DNA of 64,000 bases from Euborellia annulipes (taxonomy: Eukaryota; Arthropoda; Insecta; Dermaptera; Anisolabididae): assembly GCA_023213315.1 (NCBI GenBank), contig JAKCPI010012595.1:1-64000 (forward strand), written 5' to 3'. The notes beneath the pieces are model-generated. The model saw only the letters and a list, made by a program, of their open reading frames with translations, was not told the origin of the DNA and searched no databases. A program made the position numbers and the translations under genes. The number at the start of each line of letters is the position of its first letter. The stretch's first letter is position 1. Below, piece by piece: positions 62,064 through 64,000 of this stretch.

Positions 62064-62411
62064 ATAGGTGAAAAGGAGAGGAAAATCCGCAGCTAGTTGT
62101 AATTCATTTTTTTATTCCCTCCACGTTGACGTTTCGATCGCGATTGGGATCATCCTCAGAACTAATGTGACATAATGAGATGAAATAAAAATTAGTGCCG
62201 GGAAAAACACTATCAATTCAATAAAATCTTAGAATATATTTTTACAAGGATCTTACAATTAAATATAAGAATTTTGTATTGTATAATTACCATCTCTTGT
62301 TATGTATACATTAGTTCTAAGAATGATCCCAACCGGGATCGAAAAGTCAACGTGGTGGAAATAAAATAATGAAATACAACTACCTGCGGATTTTCTTCTC
62401 CTTTTTACCTA
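62064..62411. mobile_element. Foldback element with a hammerhead-like core in each arm
   Basis: The outer arms pair (AGGTGAAAAGGAGAGGAAAA with TTTTCTTCTCCTTTTTACCT) and continue through AATCCGCA and the cores. The left core on the minus strand (62162-62123) reads CTGAGGA, T, GATC...GATC, GAAAC, GTC, AACGTGG. The right core (62317-62355) reads CTAAGAA, T, GATCCC-AACC-GGGATC, GAAAA, GTC, AACGTGG. Confidence 0.75.
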
Positions 62412-64000
62412 GCCTGATTGAACTACCAGCCATAAGCCCTACGTATCTATAAGTTTATAGAGTACAAAGAGGAAGGCTTGAAAGTAGATCAAAGAATCAA
62501 AATTAAAGACTGGTCTGATCAAGTTATGCGAGAGCATTCATAACCCATAATTTCAACAATGAAGTGTGATTGTTGTATCTTGGAAAAACAAGAAGGTATA
62601 GGGGACCCGAATGTGTGTTCGTAGTCAAGAATCACAGTTTAGTCTTTTATTGAGAATCGCTTATTCACATTTCAGAATTACAACGAAAGATAGAACGAGC
62701 CGGTCTGTCGCCTAATGTGATTAAATAAAGACTGGCATAAAGGAAGCTGGGAAGTGCCTCGTGGTCGCCTTCCGCGTATCGACAATATGTTGAATATTTC
62801 CTAAAAGATACTTTGCTCCCTTTGTAAAAAATAAATAAATAACCCCACTGTGTAAATCTAAAATAATAAATTTTGCATAATATTAGTCCTGTATTATTTT
62901 AGTGTTAATTTTAGAACCGAGGAAGTATTGAATGTAAAATAAACATGCTGTCAGTTTGATTAAATAAAACACTTTGGTTTCTCTTAAAAACAATAATATT
63001 TCTATCTTGTAGACCTATGCATAAATATTATAGTCTAATATTGTTTTGTTTTTTTTATTGGAATAGTTAGAAAAATTCGATCCTAACGTGAAGTCCATGA
63101 CCCCACAGGGATACAATTTGATTTTTGAAAATAAGCCCGCCTAAACTCGTAGCAATAGTGAGACTACTTTTTTGGAGGCCAAGAAAAACAAGAAAAAATC
63201 AAGACAAGCTTGATAGAGAAGAGGAGAAAAGATTAACATCAAATGCGAAATCCTAGCTCTGAAAACTTGTTGTATCTCACTAGATGAAAGATATCAATCA
63301 CTTAGTTGATATTTGATATCAGAAGGAGGCAGGGGGGTTATATCCCGGGGCCCGGGCCCTTTGAGTTCCAACCTTAAAATTCCAATAAAACGGTAATTTT
63401 GGTATCTTAGCAGTGAAAACAAAAAAAAAAAAAAAAACTAAGGAAAACAGACGTTCTTTAATTGACAATTTTGTATCACTCAAGGCAATGAGAGATAGAG
63501 CTATTATATAAAAACTGGCGATTTTAACAAATTTTTAAATATGTTTAAGGGAAGGGGGCGTACTAATATAAATATACAGTATAGCAGTATAGTCTCTCGG
63601 CGGCTCAGGTTGATATTAAGAGCTCGATATACATACATATATGGTAAAACTTAAATAATTTATTCTTCCGGATAATATAATTTTTGCCTCCCTAATAAAT
63701 CTTCGCTGTCACTGTTTGAAGTTTTGTCAAATCAAGTCCTTTGCATTGTGAAGGACAAAATATATTATAATATAATGAATTGCAAAAATTTATTAAAAGG
63801 CTATTATCCTAGAAAATTACATGGTATAATATGCCAGTACCCAACTCTAAGTACGTCTAAACTACGGAGGTTAAAAAATTAAGGACAACAATTAATTAGG
63901 TACATGTTTTGTGTTATGTAAAGTAATGGTTAAATAATTTTAGATATCAAAAAAAAAAAAAAAAAAAAATTATAAACTGCTCTAATTAATTTTTTAGGAT
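62412..64000. other. AT-rich sequence to the window end
   Basis: A dispersed-repeat fragment at about 62750-62800, a CCCGGGGCCCGGGCCC run at 63344-63359 resembling sequence near 39.9 kb, and a poly-A at 63950-63969. No gene recognised. Confidence 0.5.

Noticed and set aside
1..64000. CRISPR arrays, operons, bacterial promoters
   Set aside because: Spliced nuclear-receptor gene, SINEs and hAT elements show a eukaryotic nuclear genome. No regularly spaced direct repeats of CRISPR type were seen.

Overview
The window is a piece of a strongly AT-rich animal nuclear genome. It holds long introns with GT-AG splice sites, tRNA-derived SINEs, many non-autonomous hAT elements with 8-bp target duplications, foldback elements and long homopolymers. 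The one convincing protein-coding gene is the arthropod nuclear receptor HR4 (NR6A/GCNF-like), so the organism is an arthropod. Insect and crustacean cannot be separated from the sequence alone.

HR4 lies on the minus strand and fills most of the window. I could join twelve coding exons with matching phases from an ATG at 47447 to a TAG at 10601: 2508 coding bases, 835 residues. They encode a conserved N-terminal box, a Gly/Pro/Gln-rich N-terminal region with a VKQE SUMO-type site, a two-zinc-finger DNA-binding domain split over two exons, its C-terminal extension, an Ala-run hinge, and a complete ligand-binding domain over six exons. The first coding intron is about 19 kb. The first coding exon starts with a splice acceptor, so at least one non-coding 5' exon lies further upstream and was not placed with certainty. 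A possible internal alternative promoter sits at 36.7-36.9 kb.

Layout from low to high coordinate: 1-10 kb is the 3' flank, with repeat debris, a LINE relic and an AC-rich block. 10.07-10.60 kb is the 3' UTR. 10.6-28.2 kb carries eleven coding exons. 28.2-47.3 kb is intron 1, packed with transposons. 47.35-47.45 kb is coding exon 1. 47.5-64 kb is upstream sequence with SINEs, hAT elements and foldbacks, plus a possible plus-strand promoter and first exon near 61.4-61.8 kb.

The most unusual signal is a family of foldback or inverted-repeat elements carrying a hammerhead-ribozyme-like core: CUGANGA, a hairpin, GAAA, then a GUC-like triplet. Stem II differs in sequence from copy to copy but keeps its pairing. 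Two copies (23921-23964 and 35353-35398) also have matching stem I arms. Other notable points are a composite hAT-type insertion with a perfect 8-bp target duplication and a related uninterrupted copy elsewhere in the window, SINE insertions whose empty sites or repeated target duplications are visible here, and several candidate regulatory blocks in HR4 introns.
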